From: Siphlonurus alternatus
Taxonomy: Eukaryota; Arthropoda; Insecta; Ephemeroptera; Siphlonuridae
Length of the DNA stretch: 64,000 nt
Reading direction: 5' to 3'
Assembly: GCA_949825025.1 (NCBI GenBank)
Contig: OX463788.1
Span: 62,001 to 126,000, forward strand
Positions 19,630 to 31,270 of the stretch are shown here, in pieces. The notes below the pieces were generated by a model. It worked only from the letters and a program-made list of their open reading frames with translations, did no database searches and was not told the origin of the DNA. Position 1 is the stretch's first letter. Each line of letters starts with the position of its first letter. Made by a program: the position numbers and the translations under genes.

Positions 19630-20232
19630 ATTTTCTGCTTTATTTGATTTGTAAAAAACTCAAAATCTTGCGAGTTCATGTAAAGATAGAAGAAGAACAA
19701 TATTTTAATTGTTGAATTTATTAAACCAAAAAAAAAGCTTGATAAGAAAGTAATTCATAAAATGTTAAAGAAGATAAATAGTTTAATTGTTGTTAATATA
19801 AAGCATAAAGCTTTTGAAGAAATAATTATTACATAATATAGTATTCATTTTCTTCGTAAATATATGAAAAATAATTATAATATGAATCAATAAATAATGC
19901 ATATGTTGTTGTTTAAATACGCTCTCATCAGCATTACTAATAAGTATTATAATATATTCTTACCTCTTATTTTTTTTCTCTCTGACGATTATGATTTTTC
20001 CTTTTTTCTTTTCTTCCATGGCACTTAATGAAAAAAAAAATTATATAAATTTTTAAAATGTTTTAGTTTTCAAGTATCAAAAAATTAAAATAAAATATAA
20101 TGTAGCATACTTTTTTTAAAATGAAAAAAATAATACAAAACGCAAGCATACATAAATGCAACAAGAATAAAAAATAATTGATGACTTAAGGTTCTACTTT
20201 TTTGTATATAAAATTCTTGTGTCACGTTTTCC
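19630..20232. other. AT-rich non-coding stretch with an isolated exon-like segment
   Basis: No clear gene. On the minus strand, 19964-20019 reads ATGGAAGAAAAG and onward, an 18-codon Lys-rich start ending AAGAG followed by a good donor GTAAGA, like a first coding exon. No acceptor I can find joins it in frame to the zinc-knuckle gene, so it may be a leader exon or chance. Confidence 0.35.
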
Positions 20233-20755
20233 CTTACACAACTTAAGAAATGTGGAGGGAGAGGGGCGGTACCAGGATGCAATTCTTGCATTATGTGAAG
20301 GTAAAATTATATGTGAATTGAAGGGCACATTTCGTCACATCAGCAGCCATGAAGAGCTATTGCGCAGCTGTAATAATAATATAATACCTCAAAGTTTAAT
20401 TTTTTGTACATTAATTTCAATGTCACCTTAACCTTACCCAACCTTAAAAATGTTGGCGGGAAGTAGGTAGGTGGAGGTAGGGCGTTTTTAAGATGCAATC
20501 TTGCATTCAATTAAGTTAAATCTATATAATTGAAGGGATCATATCGTCAGAGCAGCAGCCATGAAAAGCTACTGTTAAGCTGCAATAATAATATAATGTC
20601 TCAAGGTTAATTCTTTTCTACATGAAACTCAATGTAGTAAATGTTTCCAGGATGTTACTGTTGCATTATATGACATTGCAAAACTTATATTATTATTTAT
20701 ATTGCTATAAGGTTATAATATGTGTACAAAAAATTCAAAACTCATCTTAACCTTA
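20233..20755 (+). repeat. Three diverged tandem repeats upstream of the three-exon gene
   Basis: Copy 1 is 20233-20432, copy 2 is 20433 to about 20640, copy 3 is shortened (about 20641-20755). Shared blocks in order are CTTACNCAACTTAANAAATGT, a G-rich patch, ATGCAA(2-3 nt)TTGCAT, AATTGAAGGG, CAGCAGCCATGAA, GCTGNAATAATAATATAAT and CTCAANGTTAAT. The ATGCAA/TTGCAT palindrome is perfect in copies 1 and 2 and half kept in copy 3. The layout before a TATA box suggests enhancer-like modules. Confidence 0.65.
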
Positions 20756-20809
20756 CTCAAGGTAATAATTGTTATTCGTTGAATATTTTTTTATCAAGAT
20801 GTGGATGAG

Positions 20810-20817
20810 TATATAAG
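20810..20817 (+). promoter_or_regulatory. TATA box for the three-exon gene
   Basis: TATATAAG in AGTATATAAGTG, 49-56 bp before ATG 20866 and directly after the three tandem repeats. Confidence 0.55.
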
Positions 20818-20865
20818 TGTAAGCTTCGTGAAACCCCTTCATCCATTCTTGCAAGAACTTCCAAC

Positions 20866-21323
20866 ATGTTTGCAGAATTGTTGAACAACGCCTCCAACAG
20901 TGTTGACGCCCTAGTTAACTTTGGAGACTTGAAGATAAATGTTCCCTACGTTGTGACCCAAATGGAAAAAGCATCAACAAGTTAATTACTTAAATCTTCT
21001 CAGAATATTATTATAAAGTAACGATAAATTTGTCTTTATTTGCAATAGGTATGGGGATACAATTCTCTGCAAAATTTTGCGTGACGGAGAGATCGTGCGC
21101 ATCTACCTTCCAAAGAGGTAACTTTATTAATATATTTTTACAATATATATACATAAAAAATACCTTTGATCTCAATATTGTTTTTTGTTGCAGGTATCCT
21201 GTCAACACCTTCACTGACGCTCAAGTCAAAGATTACAACGCAGGAAATGTGCCCAAATTGAACTTGATTTACTATGGGAAACGTTTTGGCATGCATAATT
21301 TGACGTTTGTTGATTTTGTTTAA
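20866..21323 (+). CDS. Three-exon small Polinton protein, ~105 aa, unknown function
   Basis: Exon 1 is 20866-20980 (MFAELLNN to QMEKAST), intron 20981-21048 (GTTAAT to GCAATAG), exon 2 is 21049-21117, intron 21118-21193 (GTAACT to TTGCAG), exon 3 is 21194-21323. Exons 2 and 3 join in one frame: YGDTILCKILRDGE, IVRIYLPKRYP, then NLIYYGKRFG and LTFVDFV. The pattern of strands (FGDLKINVPYVV, GDTILCKIL, IVRIYLP) and a PKRY motif resembles a small OB-fold-like protein seen near termini of insect Polintons; the fold is inferred. Exon 1 to exon 2 is out of phase by one base with the only GT available at 20981; one more G at the junction would restore donor phase. AATAAA follows at 21485. Confidence 0.6.
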
Positions 21324-22486
21324 ATACTGACTCTCAATTCCACGAACGCAACAAGTTGATGTATAACTTTTTTTCTATTATAAATTAGCGTGAGAGAAAT
21401 ATTTTTAACATATTGCAATTTTTTTAATTCATTTTTATATACTTTTTATATTTTTATACAAAACCTACTTTATATTATGAAAAAATAAACGCTTTCATTG
21501 GCTATGCTTGATGTATTATTTTTTTCCAAGTTTATATCTAAAATATTATCACTAAATATTATGTATAAAATTTATAGTAATAATATAAAGAAGCAATGAA
21601 AATTAGTTTCCTTAGAATGAGAACTTCTGCTTTTTTGCACATTAATTGAGTCCTTTTGAAGAGAGAGAAAAAAAAATAAATGATATGCTGTCACTGTACA
21701 GTTTTAAAATCTTTGTTACTCACATACTTCATAAAAAAATTATCTGCATAATAAATACTTTAATGTACGTAAAAGTAACAGGATATAATTAATTTGGCTG
21801 ATGATTATATTTTTGTATTTTTAATTCTAGAACTTATAACATTTGACATCAAGTTCATATTTTTTCAAGTACTCTATTTCAATTTATAATATATTATGTT
21901 CAATTAAATATAAGATGAAGATAATAATCATTTGTATAAATAAAATCCTGTTGTTTATATGTAATTTCAATAATCAAATATACAAATATAAAAAAAAACG
22001 CAAATAATAAAATTAAGTTGAGCTGATATTTTAATTATTATAATATACATATTTCAACTGTATAATAACAGCATGTTATCATTTTGGCTCTCTCCTCACA
22101 AGGATTCAAATAATGTGTAAAGAAAATAACTTATCATTTCAAGGAAAACATATGTGATTTCAATTTATATATTCTGATTTAAAACATAAGTTAAAAAAGC
22201 ATTACACGTAATAATTATAAATGTTTGGTACTCACATCATATTCAGCTTCAAGGATTCAAAATCTTTTGTAGACAGGCTTCTTGCAGCACTACACAATAT
22301 TGATGGTAAAGCGTTAATGATACAGGTTAGGTCGGCCAGACTTGTATTTATACTTAATCTTTAGAAAGGAGGAACACATGTAAACAATTAAATTTGAAAG
22401 TGAGCGGTAACCTTATTTATCGGTTTGTAGGACGCAAGAACGCCCATGGCATTGCTGCATTACAATCATAATTAATTATTAATTTA
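21324..22486. other. AT-rich stretch before right TIR, no convincing gene
   Basis: AATAAA at 21485-21490 probably ends the three-exon gene. On the minus strand there are gene-like signals without a persuasive protein: TATAAATA near 22346-22355, donors GTGAGT near 22230 and 21720, a TTATTATGCAG acceptor near 21755, and a long pyrimidine tract ending CAAAAG near 21655. They may mark a spliced non-coding or very small transcript. Confidence 0.4.
21485..21490 (+). terminator. Poly(A) signal AATAAA of the three-exon gene
   Basis: AATAAA about 160 bp past the TAA at 21321-21323, the first such hexamer on this strand after the gene. Confidence 0.5.
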
Positions 22487-22736
22487 ACAATGACTTAACA
22501 TTTTAGTATAAATATACATCATTTCATGACATACTACACAAATAGTATATTCATTGAGAGTTTCACTGACGTCATAAATATAAAAAAAATGGATTCAGGG
22601 GAATAGAGAAATTTGTTACAAAGAGAGGAGAAGCAGGGAGGGGGGGTCAAAAGAAGGGGGGGTGGAAAGGGAGGGAGGGGGAGGGCGGGGAAGAAAGGGG
22701 GCGTGGCTGCGCCAGGAGCGGTGGTACCTATCTACT
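22487..22736 (-). repeat. Right terminal inverted repeat of the Polinton
   Basis: Reverse complement of the left TIR, ending CCTATCTACT at 22736. The plus strand is strongly G-rich at about 22620-22705, with many runs of three to seven G. TGACGTCA is kept at 22567-22574. Confidence 0.95.
22567..22574. promoter_or_regulatory. CRE/ATF-type palindrome TGACGTCA in right TIR
   Basis: Mirror copy of the site at 6235-6242, conserved although nearby A/T runs differ. Confidence 0.45.
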
Positions 22737-22774
22737 CTTGGAGGTGGAAATTTATTAAAAAATCAACGATCCTC
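22737..22774 (+). repeat. Satellite segment repeated at both transposon edges (right copy)
   Basis: CTTGGAGG to GATCCTC, the same monomer part as 6038-6077 but of the short A-run variant (TTATTAAAAAATC) common in the right array. Confidence 0.8.
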
Positions 22775-24424
22775 GGTATAAAAAAAATTCTAGGGAACGA
22801 AGTAAACGTCGTGCCAGTTACTAACACATCACAGATTATAGGTAACAACATCCTTTAAATGAATCCGTAAAAAAATTTGATGAAACCAGGGGATAAAGGA
22901 ACAATTTTGTCTTGGAGGTGGAAATTTATTAAAAAATCAACGATCCTCGGTATAAAAAAATTTCTAGGGAACGAAGTGTACGTCGTGCCAGTTACTAACA
23001 CATCATAGATTTCAGGTAACATCATCCTTTAAATGAATCCGTAAAAAAATTTGATGAAACCAGGGGATAAAGGAACAATTTTGTCTTGGAGGTGGAAATT
23101 TATTAAAAAAAATCAACGATCCTCGGTATAAAAAAATTTCTAGGGAACGTAGTGTACGTTGTGCCGGTTACTGTCACATCACAGATTATAGGTAACAACA
23201 TCTTTTAAATGAATCCGTAAAAAAATTTGATGAAACCAGGGGATAAAGGAACAATTTTGTCTTGGAGGTTGAAATTTATTAAAAAAAATCAACGATTTTC
23301 GGTATAAAAAATTTCTAGGGAACGAAGTAAGCGTCGTTCCAGTTACTGACACATTACAGATTATAGGTAACAACATCCTTTAAATGAATCCGTAAAAAAG
23401 TTTGATGAAACCAGGGGATAAAGGAACAATTTTGTCTTGGAGGTGGAAATTTATTAAAAAAAAATCAACGATCCTCGGTATAAAAAAATTTCTAGGGAAC
23501 GAAATAAACGTCGTGCCAGTTACTGTTACATCACTGATTATAGGTAACAACATCCTTTAAATGAATCCGTAAAAAAATTTGATGAAACCAGGGGATAAAG
23601 GAACAATTTTGTCTTGGAGGTGGAAATTTATTAAAAAATCAACGATCCTCGGTATAAAAAAATTTCTAGGGAACGAAGTGTACGTCGTGCCAGTTACTAA
23701 CACATCATAGATTATAGGTAACATCATCCTTTAAATGAATCCGTAAAAAAATTTGATGAAACCAGGGGATAAAGGAACAATTTTGTCTTGGAGGTGGAAA
23801 TTTATTAAAAAAAATCAACGATCCTCGGTATAAAAAAATTTCTAGGGAACGTAGTGTACGTTGTGCCGGTTACTGACACATCACAGATTATAGGTAACAA
23901 CATCTTTTAAATGAATCTGTAAAAAAATTTGATGAAACCAGGGGATAAAGGAACAATTTTGTCTTGGAGGTTGAAATTTATTAAAAAAAATCAACGATTT
24001 TCGGTATAAAAAAATTTCTAGGGAACGAAGTAAGCGTCGTTCCAGTTACTGACACATTACAGATTATAGGTAACAACATCCTTTAAATGAATCCGTAAAA
24101 AAGTTTGATGAAACCAGGGGATAAAGGAACAATTTTGTCTTGGAGGTGGAAATTTATTAAAAAAAAATCAACGATCCTCGGCATAAAAAAATTTCTAGGG
24201 AACGAAGTAAACGTCGTGCCAGTTACTGACACATCACAGATTATAGGTAACAACATCTTTTAAAGGAATCCGTAAAAAAATTGATGAAACCAGGGGATAA
24301 AGGAACAATTTTGTCTTGGAAGTGGAAATTTATTAAAAAAAATCAACGATCCTCGGTATAAAAAAATTTCTAGGGTACGAAGTAAACGTCGTGCCTGTTA
24401 CTGACACATCACAGATTATAGGTA

Positions 24425-27400
24425 ACAACATCTTTTAAATGAATCCGTAAAAAATTTTGATGAAACCAGGGGATAAAGGAACAATTTTGTCTTGGAGGTG
24501 GAAATTTATTAAAAAAAATCAACGATCCTCGGTATAAAAAAATTTCTAGGGAACGAAGTAAACGTCGTGCCAGTTACTGACACATCACAGATTATAGGTA
24601 ACAACATCCTTTAAATGAATCCGAAAAAAATTTAATGAAACCAGGGGATAAAGGAACAATTTTGTCTTGGAGGTGGAAATTTATTAAAAAATTAACGATC
24701 CTCGGTATAAAAAAAATTCTAGGGTACGAAGTGTACGTCGTGCCAGATACTAACACATCACAGATTATAGGTAACAACATCCTTTAAATGAATCCGTAAA
24801 AAAATTTGATGAAACCAGGGGATAAAGGAACAATTTTGTCTTGGGGGTGGAAATTAATTAAAAAAAATCAACGATCCTCGGTATAAAAAAATTTCTAGGG
24901 AACGAAGTAAACGTCGTGCCAGTTACTGACACATCACAGATTATAGGTAACAACATCCTTTAAATGAATCCGTAAAAAAATTTGATGAAACCAGGGGATA
25001 AAGGAACAATTTTGTCTTGGAGGTGGAAATTTATTAAAAAATCAACGATCCTCCGTATAAAAAAATTTCTAGGGAACGAAGTGTACGTCGTGCCAGTTAC
25101 TAACACATCACAGATTATAGGTAACATCATCTTTTAAATGAATCCGTAAAAAAATTTGATGAAACCAGGGGATAAAGGAACAATTTTGTCTTGGAGGTGG
25201 AAATTTATTAAAAAAAATCAACGATCCTCGGTATAAAAAAATTTCTAGGGTACGAAGTGTACGTCGTGCCAGTTACTAACACATCACAGATTATAGGTAA
25301 TAACATCCTTTAAATGAATCCGTAAAAAAATTTGATGAAACCAGGGAAAAAAGGAACAATTTTGTCTTGGAGGTGGAAATTTATTAAAAAAAATCAACGA
25401 TCCTCGGCATAAAAAAATTTCTAGGGAACGAAGTAAACGTCGTGCCAGTTACTGACACATCACAGATTATAGGTAACAACATCTTTTAAATGAATCCGTA
25501 AAAAAAATTGATGAAACCAGGGGATAAAGGAACAATTTTGTCTTGGAGGTGGAAATTTATTAAAAAAAATCAACGATCCTCGGTATAAAAAAATTTCTAG
25601 GGAACGAAGTGTACGTCGTGCCAGTTACTGACACATTACAGATTATAGGTAACAACATCCTTTAAATGAATCCGTAAAAAAGTTTGATGAAACCAGGGGA
25701 TAAAGGAACAATTTTGTCTTAGAGGTGAAAATTTATTAAAAAAAAACAACGATCCTCGGTATAAAAAAATTTCTAAGGAACGAAGTAAACGTCGTGCCAG
25801 TTACTGACACATCACAGATTATAGGACACAACGTCCTTTAAATGAATCCGTAAAAAAATTTGATGAAACCAGGGAATAAAGGAACAATTTTGTCTTGGAG
25901 GTGGAAATTTAATTTATTAAAAAAAATCAACGATCCTCGGAATAAAAAAATTTCTAGGGAACGAAGTAAACGTCGTGCCTGTTACTGACACATCACAGAT
26001 TATAGGTAACAACATCCTTTAAATGAATCCGTAAAAAAATTTGATGAAACCAGGGGATAAAGGAACAATTTTGTTTTGAAGGTGGAAATTTATTAAAAAA
26101 AATCAACGATCCTCGGTATAAAAAAATTTCTAGGGAACGAAGTAAACGTCGTGGCAGTTACTGACACATCACAGATTATAGGACACAACGTCCTTTAAAT
26201 GAATCCGTAAAAAAATTTGATGAAACCAGGAGATAAAAGAACAATTTTGTCTTGGAGATGGAAATTGATTAAAAAAAATCAACGATCCTCGGTATAAAAA
26301 AATTTCTAGGGAACGAAGTAAACGTCGTGCCAGTTACTGACACATCACAGATTATAGGTAACAACATCCTTTAAATGAATCCGTAAAAAAATTTGATGAA
26401 ACCAGGGGATAAAGGAACATTTTGTCTTGGAGGTGGAAATTTATTAAAAAATCAACGATCCTCGGTATAAAAAAATTTCTAGGGAACGAAGTGTACGTCG
26501 AGCCAGTTACTAACACATCACAGATTATAGGTACCATCATCTTTTAAATGAATCCGTAAAAAATTTTGATGAAACCAGGGGATAAAGGAACAATTTTGTC
26601 TTGGAGGTGGAAATTTATTAAAAAAAAACAACGATCCTCGGTATAAAAAAATTTCTAGGGAACGAAGTAAACGTCGTGCCAGTTACTGACACAACACAGA
26701 TTATAGGACACAACGTCCTTTAAATGAATCCGTAAAAAAATTTGATGAAACCAGGGGATAAAGGAACAATTTTGTCTTGGAGGTGGAAATTTATTAAAAA
26801 AAATCAACGATCCTCGGTATAAAAAACTTTCTAGGGTACGAAGTGTACGTCGTGCCAGTTACTGACACATCACAGATTATAGGTAACAACATCTTTTAAA
26901 TGAATCCGTAAAAAAATTAGATGAAACCAGGGGATAAAGGAACAATTTTGTCTTGGAGGTGGAAATTTATTAAAAAAAATCAACGATCCTCGGTATAAAA
27001 AAATTTCTAGGGAACGAAGTAAACGTCGTGCCAGTTACTGACACATCACAGATTATAGGTAACAACATCCTTTAAATGAATCCGAAAAAAATTTAATGAA
27101 ACCAGGGGATAAAGGAACAATTTTGTCTTGGAGGTGGAAATTTATTAAAAAATTAACGATCCTCGGTATAAAAAAATTCTAGGGTACGAAGTGTACGTCG
27201 TGCCAGTTACTAACACATCACAGATTATAGGTAACAACATCCTTTAAATGAATCCGTAAAAAAATTTGATGAAACCAGGGGATAAAGGAACAATTTTGTC
27301 TTGGGGGTGGAAATTAATTAAAAAAAATCAACGATCCTCGGTATAAAAAAATTTCTAGGGAACGAAGTAAACGTCGTGCCAGTTACTGACACATCACAGA

Positions 27401-30400
27401 TTATAGGTAACAACATCCTTTAAATGAATCCGTAAAAAAATTTGATGAAACCAGGGGATAAAGGAACAATTTTGTCTTGGAGGTGGAAATTTATTAAAAA
27501 ATCAACGATCCTCCGTATAAAAAAATTTCTAGGGAACGAAGTGTACGTCGTGCCAGTTACTAACACATCACAGATTATAGGTAACATCATCTTTTAAATG
27601 AATCCGTAAAAAAATTTGATGAAACCAGGGGATAAAGGAACAATTTTGTCTTGGAGGTGGAAATTTATTAAAAAAAATCAACGATCCTCAGTATAAAAAA
27701 ATTTCTAGGGTACGAAGTGTACGTCGTGCCAGTTACTAACACATCACAGATTATAGGCAATAACATCTTTTAAATGAATCCGTAAAAAAATTTGATGAAA
27801 CCAGGGAAAAAAGGAACAATTTTGTCTTGGAGGTGGAAATTTATTAAAAAAAATCAACGATCCTCGGCATAAAAAAATTTCTAGGGAACGAAGTAAACGT
27901 CGTGCCAGTTACTGACACATCACAAATTATAGGACACAACGTCCTTTAAATGAATCCGTAAAAAAATTTGATGAAACCAGGGGATAAAGGAACAATTTTG
28001 TCTTGGAGGTGGAAATTTATTAAAAAAAATCAACGATCCTCGGTATAAAAAAATTTCTAGGGAACGAAGTGTACGTCGTGCCAGTTACTGACACATCACA
28101 GATTATAGGTAACAACATCTTTTAAATGAATCCGTAAAAAAAATTGATGAAACCAGGGGATAAAGGAACAATTTTGTCTTGGAGGTGGAAATTTATTAAA
28201 AAAAATCAACGATCCTCGGTATAAAAAAATTTCTAGGGAACGAAGTGTACGTCGTGCCAGTTACTGACACATTACAGATTATAGGTAACAACATCCTTTA
28301 AATGAATCCGTAAAAAAGTTTGATGAAACCAGGGAATAAAGGAACAATTTTGTCTTAGAGGTGGAAATTTATTAAAAAAAAACAACGATCCTCGGTATAA
28401 AAAAAATTCTAAGGAACGAAGTAAACGTCGTGCCAGTTACTGACACATCACAGATTATAGGACACAACGTCTTTTAAATGAATCCGTAAAAAAATTTGAT
28501 GAAACCAGGGAATAAAGGAACAATTTTGTCTTGGAGGTGGAAATTTAATTTATTAAAAAAAATCAACGATCCTCGGAATAAAAAAATTTCTAGGGAACGA
28601 AGTAAACGTCGTGCCTGTTACTGACACATCACAGATTATAGGTAACAACATCCTTTAAATGAATCCGTAAAAAAATTTGATGAAACCAGGGGATAAAGGA
28701 ACAATTTTGTTTTGAAGGTGGAAATTTAATAAAAAAAATCAACGATCCTCGGTATAAAAAAATTTCTAGGGAACGAAGTAAACGTCGTGGCAGTTACTGA
28801 CACATCACAGACTATAGGACACAACGTCCTTTAAATGAATCCGTAAAAAAATTTGATGAAACCAGGAGATAAAGGAACAATTTTGTCTTGGAGATGGAAA
28901 TTGATTAAAAAAAATCAACGATCCTCGGTATAAAAAAATTTCTAGGGAACGAAGTAAACGTCGTGCTAGTTACTGACACATCACAGATTATAGGTAACAA
29001 CATCCTTTAAATGAATCCGTAAAAAAATTTGATGAAACCAGGGGATAAAGGAACATTTTGTCTTGGAGGTGGAAATTTATTAAAAAAAAATCAACGATCC
29101 TCGGTATAAAAAACTTTCTAGGGTACGAAGTGTACGTCGTGCCAGTTACTGACACATCACAGATTATAGGTAACAACATCTTTTAAATGAATCCGTAAAA
29201 AAATTAGATGAAACCAGGGGATAAAGGAACAATTTTGTCTTGGAGGTGGAAATTTATTAAAAAAAATCAACGATCCTCGGTATAAAAAAATTTCTAGGGA
29301 ACGAAGTAAACGTCGTGCCAGTTACTGACACATCACAGATTATAGGTAACAACATCCTTTAAATGAATCCGAAAAAAATTTAATGAAACCAGGGGATAAA
29401 GGAACAATTTTGTCTTGGAGGTGGAAATTTATTAAAAAATTAACGATCCTCGGTATAAAAAAATTCTAGGGTACGAAGTGTACGTCGTGCCAGTTACTAA
29501 CACATCACAGATTATAGGTAACAACATCCTTTAAATGAATCCGTAAAAAAATTTGATGAAACCAGGGGATAAAGGAACAATTTTGTCTTGGGGGTGGAAA
29601 TTAATTAAAAAAAATCAACGATCCTCGGTATAAAAAAATTTCTAGGGAACGAAGTAAACGTCGTGCCAGTTACTGACACATCACAGATTATAGGTAACAA
29701 CATCCTTTAAATGAATCCGTAAAAAAATTTGATGAAACCAGGGGATAAAGGAACAATTTTGTCTTGGAGGTGGAAATTTATTAAAAAATCAACGATCCTC
29801 CGTATAAAAAAATTTCTAGGGAACGAAGTGTACGTCGTGCCAGTTACTAACACATCACAGATTATAGGTAACATCATCTTTTAAATGAATCCGTAAAAAA
29901 ATTTGATGAAACCAGGGGATAAAGGAACAATTTTGTCTTGGAGGTGGAAATTTATTAAAAAAAATCAACGATCCTCAGTATAAAAAAATTTCTAGGGTAC
30001 GAAGTGTACGTCGTGCCAGTTACTAACCCATCACAGATTATAGGCAATAACATCCTTTAAATGAATCCGTAAAAAAATTTGATGAAACCAGGGAAAAAAG
30101 GAACAATTTTGTCTTGGAGGTGGAAATTTATTAAAAAAAATCAACGATCCTCGGCATAAAAAAATTTCTAGGGAACGAAGTAAACGTCGTGCCAGTTACT
30201 GACACATCACAGATTATAGGACACAACGTACTTTAAATGAATCCGTAAAAAAATTTGATGAAACCAGGGGATAAAGGAACAATTTTGTCTTGGAGGTGGA
30301 AATTTATTAAAAAAAATCAACGATCCTCGGTATAAAAAAAATTCTAGGGAACGAAGTGTACGTCGTGCCAGTTACTGACACATCACAGATTATAGGTAAC

Positions 30401-31270
30401 AACATCTTTTAAATGAATCCGTAAAAAAAATTGATGAAACCAGGGGATAAAGGAACAATTTTGTCTTGGAGGTGGAAATTTATTAAAAAAAATCAACGAT
30501 CCTCGGTATAAAAAAATTTCTAGGGAACGAAGTGTACGTCGTGCCAGTTACTGACACATTACAGATTATAGGTAACAACATCCTTTAAATGAATCCGTAA
30601 AAAAGTTTGATGAAACCAGGGAATAAAGGAACAATTTTGTCTTAGAGGTGGAAATTTATTAAAAAAAAACAACGATCCTCGGTATAAAAAAATTTCTAAG
30701 GAACGAAGTAAACGTCGTGCCAGTTACTGACACATCACAGATTATAGGACACAACGTCCTTTAAATGAATCCGTAAAAAAATTTGATGAAACCAGGGAAT
30801 AAAGGAACAATTTTGTCTTGGAGGTGGAAATTTAATTTATTAAAAAAAATCAACGATCCTCGGAATAAAAAAATTTCTAGGGAACGAAGTAAACGTCGTG
30901 CCTGTTACTGACACATCACAGATTATAGGTAACAACATCCTTTAAATGAATCCGTAAAAAAATTTGATGAAACCAGGGGATAAAGGAACAATTTTGTTTT
31001 GAAGGTGGAAATTTATTAAAAAAAATCAACGATCCTCGGTATAAAAAAATTTCTAGGGAACGAAGTAAACGTCGTGGCAGTTACTGACACATCACAGATT
31101 ATAGGACACAACGTCCTTTAAATGAATCCGTAAAAAAATTTGATGAAACCAGGAGATAAAGGAACAATTTTGTCTTGGAGATGGAAATTGATTAAAAAAA
31201 ATCAACGATCCTCGGTATAAAAAAATTTCTAGGGAACGAAGTAAACGTCGTGCTAGTTACTGACACATCA
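24425..31270 (+). repeat. Higher-order repeat, periods 2461 and 2287 bp (14 and 13 monomers)
   Basis: The marker TCCGAAAAAAATTTAATG recurs at about 24620, 27081 and 29368, giving spacings of 2461 and 2287 bp. AAAACTTTCTAGGGTACG at about 26824 and 29111 confirms 2287. The first copy carries one extra monomer. Confidence 0.85.

Larger units (their letters stand above)
6078..22736. mobile_element. Polinton/Maverick (adintovirus-like) DNA transposon, 16.66 kb
   Basis: Bounded by imperfect inverted repeats of ~245-250 bp whose outer ends read AGTAGATAGG and CCTATCTACT. Polintons are known to be 15-20 kb, to start with AG, and to encode protein-primed PolB, retrovirus-like integrase, packaging ATPase, adenovirus-like protease and two jelly-roll capsid proteins; all six are present here. 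Gene order on the plus coordinate is unknown(+), BIR(-), major capsid(-), small protein(-), minor capsid(-), protease(-), PLA2/core(-), ATPase(+), conserved unknown(+), fibre-like(+), integrase(+), PolB(-), zinc-knuckle(-), three-exon small gene(+). Several genes are broken, so this copy is probably not autonomous. A 6-bp target duplication, usual for the family, is absent. Confidence 0.96.

Noticed and set aside
20085..20291. 68-codon minus-strand frame with a membrane-like segment (LFFILVAFMYACVLYYFF)
   Set aside because: Its ATG lies within the tandem-repeat palindrome and the hydrophobic stretch is explained by AT-rich sequence; no further support.
6038..22774. Clean 38-40-bp target-site duplication
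   Set aside because: The segment is ordinary satellite, the copies are of different variants, and Polintons make 6-bp duplications; rearrangement is at least as likely.
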